Assembly (NCBI GenBank): GCA_013112555.1
Contig: JABFGK010000001.1
Location: 124,001-188,000 of the forward strand
Direction: 5' to 3'
Source of the DNA: Planctomycetota bacterium
GTDB taxonomy: Bacteria > Planctomycetota > Phycisphaerae > Phycisphaerales > UBA5793
DNA length: 64,000 nt
Shown here: positions 17,405 to 26,288 of the stretch, in pieces
Position numbering within the stretch: position 1 is the stretch's first letter
How the letters are laid out: each line of letters starts with the position of its first letter
Notes under the pieces: model-generated
What the model saw: only the letters and a program-made list of their open reading frames with translations
The model's database searches: none
What the model was told of the DNA's origin: nothing
Program-made: the position numbers and the translations under genes

Positions 17405-19990
17405 CTAGCGCCCCATTAACTCACACGGCATGGCCTTGCCGATCCGGCGGGCCGGGATCCAGGCAGCCACCAGCGCCATCAACAGCAACCCTGCCACGCC
17501 GATTGCGATCGGGGTCACCGGAAACTTCGGCGATGTCAACAACCCGACCATGACACGATACAGGTACGATGCATTAAACGAGTCATGCATTCCCAGACCG
17601 ATCCCTGCCACGCACGCACCCAATCCGGTCAGCAGTGCCTCGGCCAACACGAGTGCCGTCACGGTCCAGCGGCCGGCCCCCGACGCTCGCAATATCCCAT
17701 ACTCACGACGACGCGCGCTCACATTGGCAGCCATCACATTGGCCATCCCGAGCGAGGCAACGGCCATCGCAGCAAAGGCCGCAAGGCTTGCCAACATCAT
17801 CAGGTTGCCGGCCTCACGAAGCATGAAGTTCTGAATCCGGCGGCCCGTGCCAAAGCGAATCGGCCCAAGTTGTTCCTTGAGTGTTTGTTCGGCAGTCTGT
17901 TCGTCGATGGTGTCCGACATATCAAACTGGATGAGGACAATCGTGTCAGTATCGAAGCACCGCTTCGTTTCCTCGCGCGTCATAAAAACACAGTGGATGG
18001 CCTGATCATGGAACGCATCCTGGATCCCGAACACACTCGTCACAATGTCAAGTCCAGGCGATGACACGACCCCGGCAATCTCAAACGTATGTTCTCCACC
18101 TTCGGGCCCAAGTGTCAGCGAGTCCCCGACCCCAAGCCCGCGCGCGGTGAGAAACTCTCGGGCCACCAAAATCGCCCCGCCCGCTTCCAGTCGCCGGATG
18201 GCTGACTCCTGCTCCCCCTGGACCCACTCGAGATACGTCATCTCCAGGAACTCACGCGGCTCAAAGCCGACAACATGGACGCGCTTCGGCGAGATGCCCT
18301 TGATGCCGAACAACTGTCGGCCCTGGACCGGCAGTTGGAAATAGGTGATCGGGTTTGCATGCGACACCCAGGGTTGGTCCCGCACGAGTTCCAGATCATG
18401 CTCCGTCAGCCCGGTCCATGATTGCACGAAGGTATCGGGGAATCGGATCCGTTCGAACCAGTCTTCGAGCAGTCCCCGGCCGCTGGACCAGACGGCAATC
18501 ATCGCAGCCAGCCCGAGCATGAGCGCCCCGGCCGTGAAGCCGTGCCGATATGGCGTAGCCCGGACCGAACCCCGCAACAAATCCGGCGGCAGCCTCAGCA
18601 CCCAAGCCAACGGCCCGGCTGCCAGCCACGAGATACTGGCCGTGATCGGGACCGCCAGGATGAACCACCCGGTGACCAGCAGCGGCAGGCCGACCAGGAG
18701 ATACGTCCAGATTGTCACCTGGTTATCATCGGGGATGCGAAGCAGGGCCACCTGAATCAACAACATCGCCAATCCGATGAGCCCGACCAGATACACCCCT
18801 CGACGCCGGGCCGGGCGGGCATGGACCCGGAGGGCATCAAGCGGCGAAACGCGACACGAGGCCAGTGCCGGCAGTGCTGCACCCACCAGACCGGCAGCCA
18901 CGGCCACCGCCAGCGTCGCCCAGGCCCCGGACGGCGAGACATACATCCCCTCGCGCACGTTATCCCCGAGGTAGGCAAAGATGCCCGCTGCCAACGCAAA
19001 GCCGATCGGGATGCCGCCCAGCCCGCCGAGCAAGCCGATCCACGCACCGATGATCAACTGTGAAACGAAGAGTTGCAAACGGTTGGCCCCGATGCACCGC
19101 AGCATCGCCAGTTCCCGGATCCGCTCAGAGACGGCCGTCGTCATCCCGGTGAGAATGATGAACGACGCGGCCAGGAAACAAAACAGGGCCGACACGAAGT
19201 ACATGATGCTGCCGGCTTTGAGTTGGAGATCGAGGCCGGCCAGGGTTGCATCGGACAGAACCAACTCCACACCGGCCGGGACGGCCTCTGCATGGGCTTC
19301 GATCACTTGGCGAGGCTCGACACCAGGTTGTACGCACAACTCAATCTGGCTGAGCCGACCGGCCTGTGAGGCGGCATGCTGCAATGCATCGAGATCGACC
19401 CAGAATTCCGGTGTCTGCAGGATCCCGAGGTTCATTCGTTGGCAGATACCGGCCACCGTGGCTTCGATTTCGTTTCCCCATCCCCCGATGCGCACGACGT
19501 CGCCGACCTCAGCCTCAAGAACCTGGGCAGCGCGCGGGTCGAGCATGATCTCTGATTGCCCCTCGGCCGGGACTTGTCCGGTCAGTATCTCCGGCGGCCT
19601 GATCTGCCATTCCATACTGAGAACAACGCCGTTGCCGGTCAGGATCTGTGATTTGTCGTTCCGGGTATTGAGGACTTCGACATTGGTCGACAGCCTCGGG
19701 GCTGCCTGGGCGACCTCGGGCCAACGGCTCACCTCATCCAACAACTCCTGGCTCAACTGGCCGTTGGTCTGATGGCGCAGGCGCAGGTCGGCAGCGCCGA
19801 GCATGTCGACGAGGATGGTCCGAATGGAACGGTGGACCGACCCGATGCTAATCGAGACGGTGAAGACCATGCCGGTGGCCAGTGCCACAGCCAGGATCAG
19901 CAGGACCGAACGACGCCATCTAGACGTGAGATTGTTGATAGCGAGACGCCAGCCAGCCTGCATCATGGTCCCCAACGTCGATCTGTTCAT
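17405..19990 (-). CDS. ABC transporter permease, FtsX/MacB type
   Basis: A permease of about 861 residues with two FtsX-like domains, the LolC/E- or MacB-like architecture with duplicated core. An N-terminal transmembrane helix (SVLLILAVALATGMVF) is followed by a periplasmic region, three helices at about 270-390, further central helices, a second periplasmic region, and three helices at the C-terminus. The start may be ATG 19990 (overlapping the ATPase gene by 71 bases) or the double ATG at 19966/19963, which has GGGGA just upstream. The translational overlap with the ATPase shows they form one transporter, likely for lipoproteins, lipids or peptides. Confidence 0.9.
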   Translation of the reverse strand: MNRSTLGTMMQAGWRLAINNLTSRWRRSVLLILAVALATGMVFTVSISIGSVHRSIRTILVDMLGAADLRLRHQTNGQLSQELLDEVSRWPEVAQAAPRLSTNVEVLNTRNDKSQILTGNGVVLSMEWQIRPPEILTGQVPAEGQSEIMLDPRAAQVLEAEVGDVVRIGGWGNEIEATVAGICQRMNLGILQTPEFWVDLDALQHAASQAGRLSQIELCVQPGVEPRQVIEAHAEAVPAGVELVLSDATLAGLDLQLKAGSIMYFVSALFCFLAASFIILTGMTTAVSERIRELAMLRCIGANRLQLFVSQLIIGAWIGLLGGLGGIPIGFALAAGIFAYLGDNVREGMYVSPSGAWATLAVAVAAGLVGAALPALASCRVSPLDALRVHARPARRRGVYLVGLIGLAMLLIQVALLRIPDDNQVTIWTYLLVGLPLLVTGWFILAVPITASISWLAAGPLAWVLRLPPDLLRGSVRATPYRHGFTAGALMLGLAAMIAVWSSGRGLLEDWFERIRFPDTFVQSWTGLTEHDLELVRDQPWVSHANPITYFQLPVQGRQLFGIKGISPKRVHVVGFEPREFLEMTYLEWVQGEQESAIRRLEAGGAILVAREFLTARGLGVGDSLTLGPEGGEHTFEIAGVVSSPGLDIVTSVFGIQDAFHDQAIHCVFMTREETKRCFDTDTIVLIQFDMSDTIDEQTAEQTLKEQLGPIRFGTGRRIQNFMLREAGNLMMLASLAAFAAMAVASLGMANVMAANVSARRREYGILRASGAGRWTVTALVLAEALLTGLGACVAGIGLGMHDSFNASYLYRVMVGLLTSPKFPVTPIAIGVAGLLLMALVAAWIPARRIGKAMPCELMGR

Positions 19991-20711
19991 GGATTCGGCC
20001 GTCGCGCAAGACAAAGACGGACCGCGCGTGGGCCGCCCCGGCCGGCTCGTGCGTGACCATCATGACGGCAATGGATCGATCACGGGCGAGATCAGCCAGC
20101 ATTCGCCAGATGTCGGCACTGGCCATCGAATCAAGATTGCCGGTCGGTTCGTCGGCCAGCACGAGGGCCGGCTCGAAAACGAGGGCCCGGGCAATGGCGA
20201 CACGCTGCTGCTCGCCGCCTGACAGCGCATCGGGGCGGTGCCCGACCCGGTCGCCCAGCCCGAGCATCCCGAGCAACTCGTCGGCCCGGTGGCGTGCCCA
20301 GCGGCTTGCTCGTCCGTCAAGCAGGGCCGGCATGGCCACGTTGTCGAGCGCGGTCATGGTCGGGATCAGGTTGAACTGCTGAAACACGACACCGACGGCC
20401 AGACGGCGAAAGCGAGTCAACTCGCGCTCACTCATGGAATGGAGATCGTGGCCGTTGACGTGAATCCGCCCCCCATCAAGTCGATCCAGCCCGGCCATCA
20501 TGTGCAGCAAGGTGCTTTTGCCCGAGCCGGATGGCCCCATGATCGCATAGAACCCCGGCTCAGTGACCGTCAGCGTCGCGCCATCCAGTGCCTGGACGGT
20601 TCGATCACTTCCTCGCCGATATGACTTGCGAGCATCCTCGACCCGGATGCGCACCGTACCCGTGGTTCCGGAAGATGTGTCCTGTGCTTCCTGCATGGTG
20701 ATCGAGGTCAT
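19920..20711 (-). CDS. ABC transporter ATP-binding protein, LolD/MacB type
   Basis: An ATPase subunit of 263 residues. It has Walker A GPSGSGKST (about residues 59-67), the Q-loop in VVFQQFNLIPTMTALDN, the signature LSGGEQQRVAIARAL, Walker B LVLADEPTGNLDS and the H-loop VTHEP. The QQFNL and EPTGNLDS forms are typical of the LolD/MacB/FtsE family that pairs with FtsX-type permeases. The ATG start at 20711 is 7 bases after the gcvH stop, so it is probably cotranscribed. Its stop overlaps the permease start region. Confidence 0.93.
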   Translation of the reverse strand: MTSITMQEAQDTSSGTTGTVRIRVEDARKSYRRGSDRTVQALDGATLTVTEPGFYAIMGPSGSGKSTLLHMMAGLDRLDGGRIHVNGHDLHSMSERELTRFRRLAVGVVFQQFNLIPTMTALDNVAMPALLDGRASRWARHRADELLGMLGLGDRVGHRPDALSGGEQQRVAIARALVFEPALVLADEPTGNLDSMASADIWRMLADLARDRSIAVMMVTHEPAGAAHARSVFVLRDGRIHEQIDVGDHDAGWLASRYQQSHV

Positions 20712-20718
20712 GACCGGA

Positions 20719-21099
20719 TCAGGCCGGGTGGCGTGCGTCGTAGGCAGCCCCATCCATCAGCCCGTCCAGTGCGGTCGCGTCGGCCACCTTGATCTTACAC
20801 AGCCAGCCGTTGTCGAACGCATCACGATTCACGAGGCCCGGATCGTCCGCCAGCAGCTCATTGACCTCGGCTATCACGCCGGAGACGGCCGCATAGACCT
20901 CGCTGGTCGCCTTGACCGATTCGACCTCGCCGACCGGATCGCCGGCTTCGATTTCGGTCCCCGGCTCGCGCATCTCAACGTAGGTGATATCGGTCAGCTC
21001 ATCGGCAGCGAACTTGGAGATGCCGAGGGTGACGATGTCGCCATCGAGTTTGTGCCATTCGTGTGTATCCGCGTAGTGGCGATCAGTCGGGCAGGGCAT
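20719..21099 (-). CDS. gcvH: Glycine cleavage system H protein
   Basis: A lipoyl carrier protein of 126 residues that shuttles the aminomethyl group between the P, T and L proteins of the glycine cleavage system. The lipoylation site is Lys63 in GEVESVKATSEV. The N-terminal THEWHKLDGD and the C-terminal DNGWLCKIKVAD are standard. The start is ATG 21099 with AAGGAG 9 bases upstream. The genes for P, T and L are not nearby; instead an ABC transporter follows by 7 bases, an unusual context. LipB, encoded at 0.6 kb, belongs to the family that modifies this protein. Confidence 0.95.
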   Translation of the reverse strand: MPCPTDRHYADTHEWHKLDGDIVTLGISKFAADELTDITYVEMREPGTEIEAGDPVGEVESVKATSEVYAAVSGVIAEVNELLADDPGLVNRDAFDNGWLCKIKVADATALDGLMDGAAYDARHPA

Positions 21100-21262
21100 G
21101 GTGATCGGCTCCTTGCTAGATCCTGATTGACTCACTGCCGGTCTGGGCAGGCCCAATCATGTCGGCTTGCGGCGCTGGATCAAATGAACAAGCGGCGTGA
21201 GGGGGGAAATTGCAGTGTGTTCCCAAGATGGGGGGCGGGCCTCAGGACTGGGGGCGCATAAG

Positions 21263-21289
21263 AAAACCGCGGCCGAGGCGCGCGGTTTT
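21263..21289. terminator. Bidirectional-looking hairpin terminator
   Basis: AAAACCGCG (21263-21271) pairs with CGCGGTTTT (21281-21289). The stem ends in T residues on either strand. It lies between the 57-residue membrane protein gene and gcvH, so it probably ends the former transcript. Confidence 0.6.
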
Positions 21290-21320
21290 GTGAGATCAGA
21301 TTGGTCCGTCTGTTGCAGGG

Positions 21321-21494
21321 CTAGGACAGCATGGTGAACGGGAGTTCCCCGTCAGCCAGCGCGGTTCCGGCGAGCCAGAGCAGGGCTGCCGAGATGCCCA
21401 TGGCGACCAGACCGGCCAGTGCCAGCGCGGTGTATACATCCAACCCGCCGCCTGAACTTACTCGCCGTGGTCCGCTTTGCATTTGTGACATCAT
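21321..21494 (-). CDS. Small single-helix membrane protein, 57 residues
   Basis: A short frame on the reverse strand, ATG 21494 (a second ATG follows directly), preceded by GGAG at 8 bases. It encodes about 20 polar residues (MMSQMQSGPRRVSSGGG), one hydrophobic helix of about 25 residues (YTALALAGLVAMGISAALLWLAG) and a short acidic tail. It stops 59 bases before a hairpin terminator and lies 81 bases downstream of the coiled-coil protein gene on the same strand, probably in one transcript. I do not recognise a family. The good ribosome site and clean helix make it a credible small gene. Confidence 0.7.
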   Translation of the reverse strand: MMSQMQSGPRRVSSGGGLDVYTALALAGLVAMGISAALLWLAGTALADGELPFTMLS

Positions 21495-21575
21495 GGTTTG
21501 TTCTCCACCGGCGGTGGTGTCTCGCTCCGCCGAAGTCTGCTGCGTCTGCGTGAGTGCTGCTGCGTGGGCTTGGAT

Positions 21576-22448
21576 TCAGAATCGACGGAGGCCGCCGATG
21601 ACGGCATCATTGACCGCGACGCCCTGGGGCTGCTCGAGCTGGAGGCGTCCCACGGCCCGGTTCAGGTCCACGGCCGTGATGGTCAGGTTGGCCACGAAGC
21701 GGCCGTCACGGGCAATCATGAATCGCATGTTGTTGGCAAGTCCGTCACGAGTGCCGAGATCGACTTCGGCAAAGCGCGTGCCGGCTTCATCGTTGCTGAT
21801 CCGCAGGACTCGGCCACGGACGGCTGGAGAGGCCAGGCCCGGCTCAGTATCCTCGGGTTCATCCGGGTCGCGCAGAGCCTGCTCGCCGCCGGGGCCTGCA
21901 TTCTGGATTCGCTCATTGAGGCCGGCGATCCGCTCCTGCAGAATCCGCTGAGCATCGAGTGAGACGTCGAGCGTGGTCAGAGCATCGCGCAACTGATCTT
22001 CGAGTTCGATCTTCTGCTGTTGCAGCCGGAGCGATTCCTCGCGACGCTGAGCGACCTCAGTGCCTTGTGTCTCGATGATCGTGGCCTGGGTCTGAACGGA
22101 GGCAGTGAGCGTCGAGCGTTCCGCCTCGCCCTTGTCGGCCGTCTGGAGTGCCTGGGCCAACTGGCTGCGAAGATCGCTGAGCATGCCGTTTTTCTGGTTC
22201 AGGTCATTGGTGAGCCGGGTGATCTCTTCCTGCAATGCAGCAGTGACACGGCTCTTCTCGGACTGGGCATTGGCAGCATCGGTTGCTGCCTTGCTGGCCA
22301 CCTCACGGGCAGCACGAGTCTCATCCTGAGCGGACTGCGCTTGCTTTTGCCAGACATCTTTGTTGACCGCCAACGGGATCGTCAGTGCCAAGACAAAGAC
22401 CGAGAGCAGCGCCCAAATGACGATGAAGACCTTGGTCAGGTTATGCAA
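21576..22448 (-). CDS. Membrane-anchored coiled-coil protein
   Basis: A protein of about 290 residues: one N-terminal transmembrane helix (VFIVIWALLSVFVLALTIPLAV), a long coiled coil rich in Ala, Glu, Gln and Arg (about residues 35-195), then a C-terminal beta-rich domain (RGRVLRISNDEAGTRFAEVDLG...) resembling a small barrel. The start is a TTG at 22448, with GGAGG 8 bases upstream; an earlier in-frame TTG at 22463 overlaps that ribosome site and is less likely. The form suggests an envelope scaffold whose C-terminal domain projects from the membrane. It probably shares a transcript with the 57-residue membrane protein. Confidence 0.8.
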   Translation of the reverse strand: MHNLTKVFIVIWALLSVFVLALTIPLAVNKDVWQKQAQSAQDETRAAREVASKAATDAANAQSEKSRVTAALQEEITRLTNDLNQKNGMLSDLRSQLAQALQTADKGEAERSTLTASVQTQATIIETQGTEVAQRREESLRLQQQKIELEDQLRDALTTLDVSLDAQRILQERIAGLNERIQNAGPGGEQALRDPDEPEDTEPGLASPAVRGRVLRISNDEAGTRFAEVDLGTRDGLANNMRFMIARDGRFVANLTITAVDLNRAVGRLQLEQPQGVAVNDAVIGGLRRF

Positions 22449-22886
22449 CGGATCGTCCTCCAAGCAGGGTGGCTGTGTGTGGAGTTGAAATCAGTGCCGT
22501 CGACTCCGCGTTCTCAATGCAGTAATGACGTGTTTATCTCAACTCGCGGCTGTCGGGTATGACCGGTTGGCGGTCGCCGACAGCAGGTATGGTAGCAGGC
22601 TCAACCGCAACGGGTTGCCGTGAGCCGTCATTTCGTGGGTCAGGCACGGTGCCGATTCGTGCCTGCTAGGTCGGGGGGCCGACAAGGTCGGCTGTGGGTC
22701 GTCGCATGTGCCTGATCATCAAACCGGCACGGTCCGGTCAGGCCGGCTATAGGGTATCATCTGCTGTCCATTGTTTCCCGGTCGGCTCCCGAGTCTACCG
22801 CACATCGCTCAATGCGTGACGATCCGGTACTCAGAGGCCACTGGAATCAGCAGGTTGTCGCCTGGCGGTCGGCCGGGCACCTAATC
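22449..22886. other. Long 5' region of the coiled-coil gene
   Basis: About 440 bases between a good reverse-strand promoter and the coiled-coil gene. I find no supported gene in it. If the promoter is the main one, the transcript has an unusually long untranslated leader. Confidence 0.35.
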
Positions 22887-22915
22887 TTCATACCGTCAAA
22901 ACCCCGGTCTGTCAA
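22887..22915 (-). promoter_or_regulatory. Sigma-70-like promoter, reverse strand
   Basis: On the reverse strand TTGACA (22915-22910), a 17-base spacer and TATGAA (22892-22887). The -35 is a perfect consensus match. It points toward the coiled-coil gene and lies downstream of the PpiD-like gene's stop. Confidence 0.55.
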
Positions 22916-23008
22916 CTGTACACCCGCCCCGAAAAGGGTGATTGGCTGCCTTCAGCCACCGGTATCTGGGCCAGCAAAGCCCTTTGCCTGCAGTCAACGG
23001 AATCCGTC

Positions 23009-25114
23009 TTATCCACCTTCACTTGCGTTTGAATCATCTGCTGCCGGCTCGCCGTCCTGCCCGGTTTCGCTCTCCGAACCGTCGTCAGGCTGTGTTCCCA
23101 TGCCCTCTTCCGGCAACTCCTCGGCTCCTCGCGACTGCATCTCGTACTGGAATCGGTCCTTCAGTGCATCGAATGAGAACGGCTTGGGTGATCGGTAGCC
23201 CCGATCTGCACCGGCCACCAGATCCGACACGGATGACAACATCGTGTAGCGCGGCATCACCATCACCTGCTGCCAACTCTCCCGGGTCATCGGCGTGATC
23301 GAATCGATCCGGGCGATGGCCAGGCACAGTTTGGACGGGATCGGGCACACCACAACTCGATCTGCCATCTCATGCTCGTCAGCAGGCGTCAACACGTCCC
23401 ACGGCCTGGTCTGGTCATAGATGGCTTCGGCCAGATCGTCATCACGGTCAGCCAGCCCCATCGGGGTCGGCATCCACCCGACGCGATCCAGAACCGTGCG
23501 GTCATACCGCTTGACACGCTGCGATCGAACCTGCAGGCTGCGCTCCTCGGCAAGTGCATCCAGGCCCTGTTCAACGGCCTGCGCCCGCCACGTCTCAACA
23601 TCGTCCTTCAGCAAATCGTTGAAGGCCTTGATTCGCTTGTAGTCGTCCACGATGACATCTCGGACTTCGTCAACGTCACGGGCCGGGCGTTCTCCGTTGG
23701 CTGCGAGCACCCGATAGTACACGATGTCCCGTGACACACGTTCCGACGTGGCCGTCTGGGCGTTGCGTTCCCAGGTCATCACTCGGAGCGGTTCCGGGTT
23801 CGTCAGGCCCACCTGCAGCCCGGTGGTCGTGACGTTGCCGAACTCCCGGAGCGAGCCGATCAGTTCGGAGATTCGCACATCGCGAGTCCCCAGACGGCGC
23901 ACAGCCGATCCGATGGACGGCTGGCGCGTCAGTTCATCAACACGAAGCCACCCGTCGGCGTCAGCGTGATAGGTCACGGTCGTGCCGAATTCCTCGATCA
24001 ACTGGTCCCTGAGTGACTCAAACGAGAGCCGCTTGTCCGCCCAATCATCAGGCAGAGCACGGTAATCCCCGTCCCGTTTCAGCCCCTGGGTGGAGCGAAG
24101 CAGTCGAGCCTTCACAAAGTTGATGACTTCGCGTGCCTTTTGCTCAGTCTGCAGATGTCGATAGGACGTGATTACACCCTCCCGGACCTCTTCATACGGC
24201 GGGGCTTCGGTCTGATCGGGCCGAAGTGGGAACAGCTCAAGGTTGTCCTTGTTCTGTGCATACCACTTGCGGGCGTCCTTGCCGGTGACGGTGATGCTGT
24301 CGAACAGGCTGTCGTAGTTGATCACGAGGTACTCGATCTTCACGCGATCCGGCTGCAGATAGCCGATGCCGTATTCACCATCACCCGGGGCATTCGCCTT
24401 GTACTTGTCGAAGTGTTCCTGGAGTTCCGATTCGGACGGGTCGTCGATGTCGGCGGTGAATTCGTCTGCCCTCAGGAAGAGCATCGAGGCATTGATGGTC
24501 CGCTCAAACTGGTCAAGGAGATCCTGGACCCGCCAGGTCGCCGCGACGTCTGCAGTCTCGTACAACTGGACGAGCCGACTGACGGCGAGGAAATTCGCGA
24601 TGGCCCGATGGATGTCCTTGTCGGTTCCCTGTCGCCCGGCCAGGGCCTGCCGGGGTCCTTGCATGATCATGTCATAGGCCCGCTGTGCATCGCCCAGCAG
24701 GTCCGGGTTTTGCAGGACCAATTGTGCTGCATACTGCCGCAGGTAACTCTCGCCTTCATAGGCCGTACTTGTCAGCCCGGCTTTTTCGGCTGCCAGTTTG
24801 AGCAGGTACCAGTGCGAAGCATTGACGACCTGCAAGTAGTCCGGGTCGTCCTCGGACAGGTTTTTCGGATTCATGATGGCCGCAAGTTCGCCCCCGAACT
24901 GTTCATGCAGGACAGCAAACTCGATGAGGGCCTGCTGCCACTCCTCGTTCGGTATCGTGTGCTCTTTGCCTTCATAGACGTAGGTTGCCTCGACGCGGCT
25001 GAAGGCCGTCCTGCCCCATCGCTGCAGTGCCTGGGGCAGGAGGAAGGCCACCATGAGGAGCGAGCCGCCCACGGCGAGAATCCACTTCTGATATCTGCGG
25101 AGAAACTTCAGCAT
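23009..25114 (-). CDS. PpiD/SurA-like membrane-anchored periplasmic folding protein
   Basis: A protein of 701 residues: a short cytoplasmic tail, one transmembrane helix (about residues 12-30, WILAVGGSLLMVAFLLP), then a large periplasmic part. The layout matches the SurA_N_3/PpiD group, with an N-terminal helical chaperone domain (NEEWQQALIEFAVLHEQF) and a later region with conserved KARKWYAQNKDNL-like segments. A clear parvulin peptidyl-prolyl isomerase domain is not evident, so it may act only as a chaperone. The C-terminus is acidic and disordered. It lies downstream of rpsD, separated by a terminator-like hairpin, so it is probably transcribed on its own. Function is inferred from architecture. 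Confidence 0.7.
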   Translation of the reverse strand: MLKFLRRYQKWILAVGGSLLMVAFLLPQALQRWGRTAFSRVEATYVYEGKEHTIPNEEWQQALIEFAVLHEQFGGELAAIMNPKNLSEDDPDYLQVVNASHWYLLKLAAEKAGLTSTAYEGESYLRQYAAQLVLQNPDLLGDAQRAYDMIMQGPRQALAGRQGTDKDIHRAIANFLAVSRLVQLYETADVAATWRVQDLLDQFERTINASMLFLRADEFTADIDDPSESELQEHFDKYKANAPGDGEYGIGYLQPDRVKIEYLVINYDSLFDSITVTGKDARKWYAQNKDNLELFPLRPDQTEAPPYEEVREGVITSYRHLQTEQKAREVINFVKARLLRSTQGLKRDGDYRALPDDWADKRLSFESLRDQLIEEFGTTVTYHADADGWLRVDELTRQPSIGSAVRRLGTRDVRISELIGSLREFGNVTTTGLQVGLTNPEPLRVMTWERNAQTATSERVSRDIVYYRVLAANGERPARDVDEVRDVIVDDYKRIKAFNDLLKDDVETWRAQAVEQGLDALAEERSLQVRSQRVKRYDRTVLDRVGWMPTPMGLADRDDDLAEAIYDQTRPWDVLTPADEHEMADRVVVCPIPSKLCLAIARIDSITPMTRESWQQVMVMPRYTMLSSVSDLVAGADRGYRSPKPFSFDALKDRFQYEMQSRGAEELPEEGMGTQPDDGSESETGQDGEPAADDSNASEGG

Positions 25115-25247
25115 GATGTTCTGACCCTTCCATCCCCCCGGTTGCCCACGTTCCGGGACGTGTGGTTATGTCTCATTCGGTGCCATCCTGCATGACGGTC
25201 ATCCCTCGGGATACCCGCCTGTCCAGCAGGAAGCCGGGTCTACAGGG

Positions 25248-25283
25248 TATACAAACGGTCGACCGAGAAAATCGGTCGACCGT
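25248..25283 (-). terminator. Hairpin terminator after rpsD
   Basis: A perfect 12-bp stem, ACGGTCGACCGA (25255-25266) with TCGGTCGACCGT (25272-25283), around a gaaaa loop. On the reverse strand it is followed by TTTGTAT, a weak T-run. It lies 87 bases after the rpsD stop. Confidence 0.7.
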
Positions 25284-25369
25284 GCGTCTCTCACAAAACC
25301 CTCACTGTCGTCACCCTGCTCGCCATCAAGCATCCATAATGCCGTGACGAGCCTCCAGGCCGTTCGAAC

Positions 25370-25969
25370 TCAACGGTAGAATTCGACGATCAGGTTCATG
25401 TCAACCTCAAACGGGATCTGGTCGGGAGTCGGCTGTGCGACCACCTTGACCGTGAGATCCGCCGGTACGAGGTCAAGCCACTCCGGCACATGCTGGCCGG
25501 CCAGGCTTTCCATATTCTCGCGAGCCAGTTTCTTGATCCCTTCCTTGACCGTGATCGTGTCGCCCACACTCAACTGGAAACTCGGGCGGTCAACCTTGCG
25601 GCCGTTGATCAGCACATGCCCGTGCACCACCATCTGCCGGGCAGCCCAGATCGAGCGGGCCATCCCAGACCGACGCACGGCATTGTCCAGCCGACTCTCA
25701 AGGATCTGGAGCAGCACCTGGCCGGTATTGCCCTTGGTGCGGCCGGCCTGATCCATGTAGCGACGGAACTGGCGCTCCATGATGTTGTAGTGGTACCGGA
25801 GCTTCTGCTTCTCGTTCAGACGCAGCCCGTAGTCACGCAGACGACGACCGCGGTAGCCATGCATTCCCGGCGGATTCGGGCGGCGCTTTGTCGTGTGCTT
25901 CGGCAGGTCGGCAATCGGAGCGCCAACCCGACGGGACAGTTTCACCTTTGGACCAAGGTAGCGAGCCAT
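25370..25969 (-). CDS. rpsD: 30S ribosomal protein S4
   Basis: A primary 16S rRNA-binding protein of 199 residues. It has the N-terminal MARYLGPKVKLSRR, the basic block YRGRRLRDYGLRLNEKQKLR and the S4 RNA-binding domain (RLDNAVRRSGMARS...ARQMVVHGHVLINGRKVDRPS). The usual N-terminal zinc-binding cysteines of the C+ form are absent, so it is a C- type. In many bacteria rpsD sits in the alpha operon with rpsM, rpsK and rpoA; here it stands alone. The start ATG has GAGAGG about 10 bases upstream. Confidence 0.97.
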   Translation of the reverse strand: MARYLGPKVKLSRRVGAPIADLPKHTTKRRPNPPGMHGYRGRRLRDYGLRLNEKQKLRYHYNIMERQFRRYMDQAGRTKGNTGQVLLQILESRLDNAVRRSGMARSIWAARQMVVHGHVLINGRKVDRPSFQLSVGDTITVKEGIKKLARENMESLAGQHVPEWLDLVPADLTVKVVAQPTPDQIPFEVDMNLIVEFYR

Positions 25970-26288
25970 AGAGTTCTAACCTCTCCCTTGCGGGATACTT
26001 GCGTATAAGGACCGACACGCCGTTCTGGGCGTGCCCGGTGGCAATGCCAGCCGCCAATCTACAATCGTATTGAATCTCTCACAGACTCCTGAGTCCGGGC
26101 AAAAAACACGAGCTCAGCAGCCCAGGATACAGCGCGCACTCCACACAGCCACATCCACCGACCGTCTGGACGGCGCGCAAGCCACCGAGTAAAGACCGGA
26201 TACACTGCCGCGTCAAGTCATCGGGCCAAAACACACGCCCGGATACCGGCAGCAACGTCACAATCCGGTACCCCGGATGGCTGCTGAT
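25970..26288. other. Intergenic region upstream of rpsD
   Basis: About 320 bases. It should hold the rpsD promoter and leader, where S4 autoregulation could act, but I cannot identify a specific structure. A 60-residue Cys-containing frame at 26079-26261 lacks a ribosome site and is not called. Confidence 0.35.

Noticed and set aside
24140..25195. 351-residue plus-strand frame
   Set aside because: It is the opposite strand of the PpiD-like gene, which has a membrane helix and consistent protein composition; the plus frame has none.
26079..26261. 60-residue Cys-containing frame near rpsD
   Set aside because: No ribosome site and no conserved pattern; it lies in the expected leader/promoter area of rpsD.
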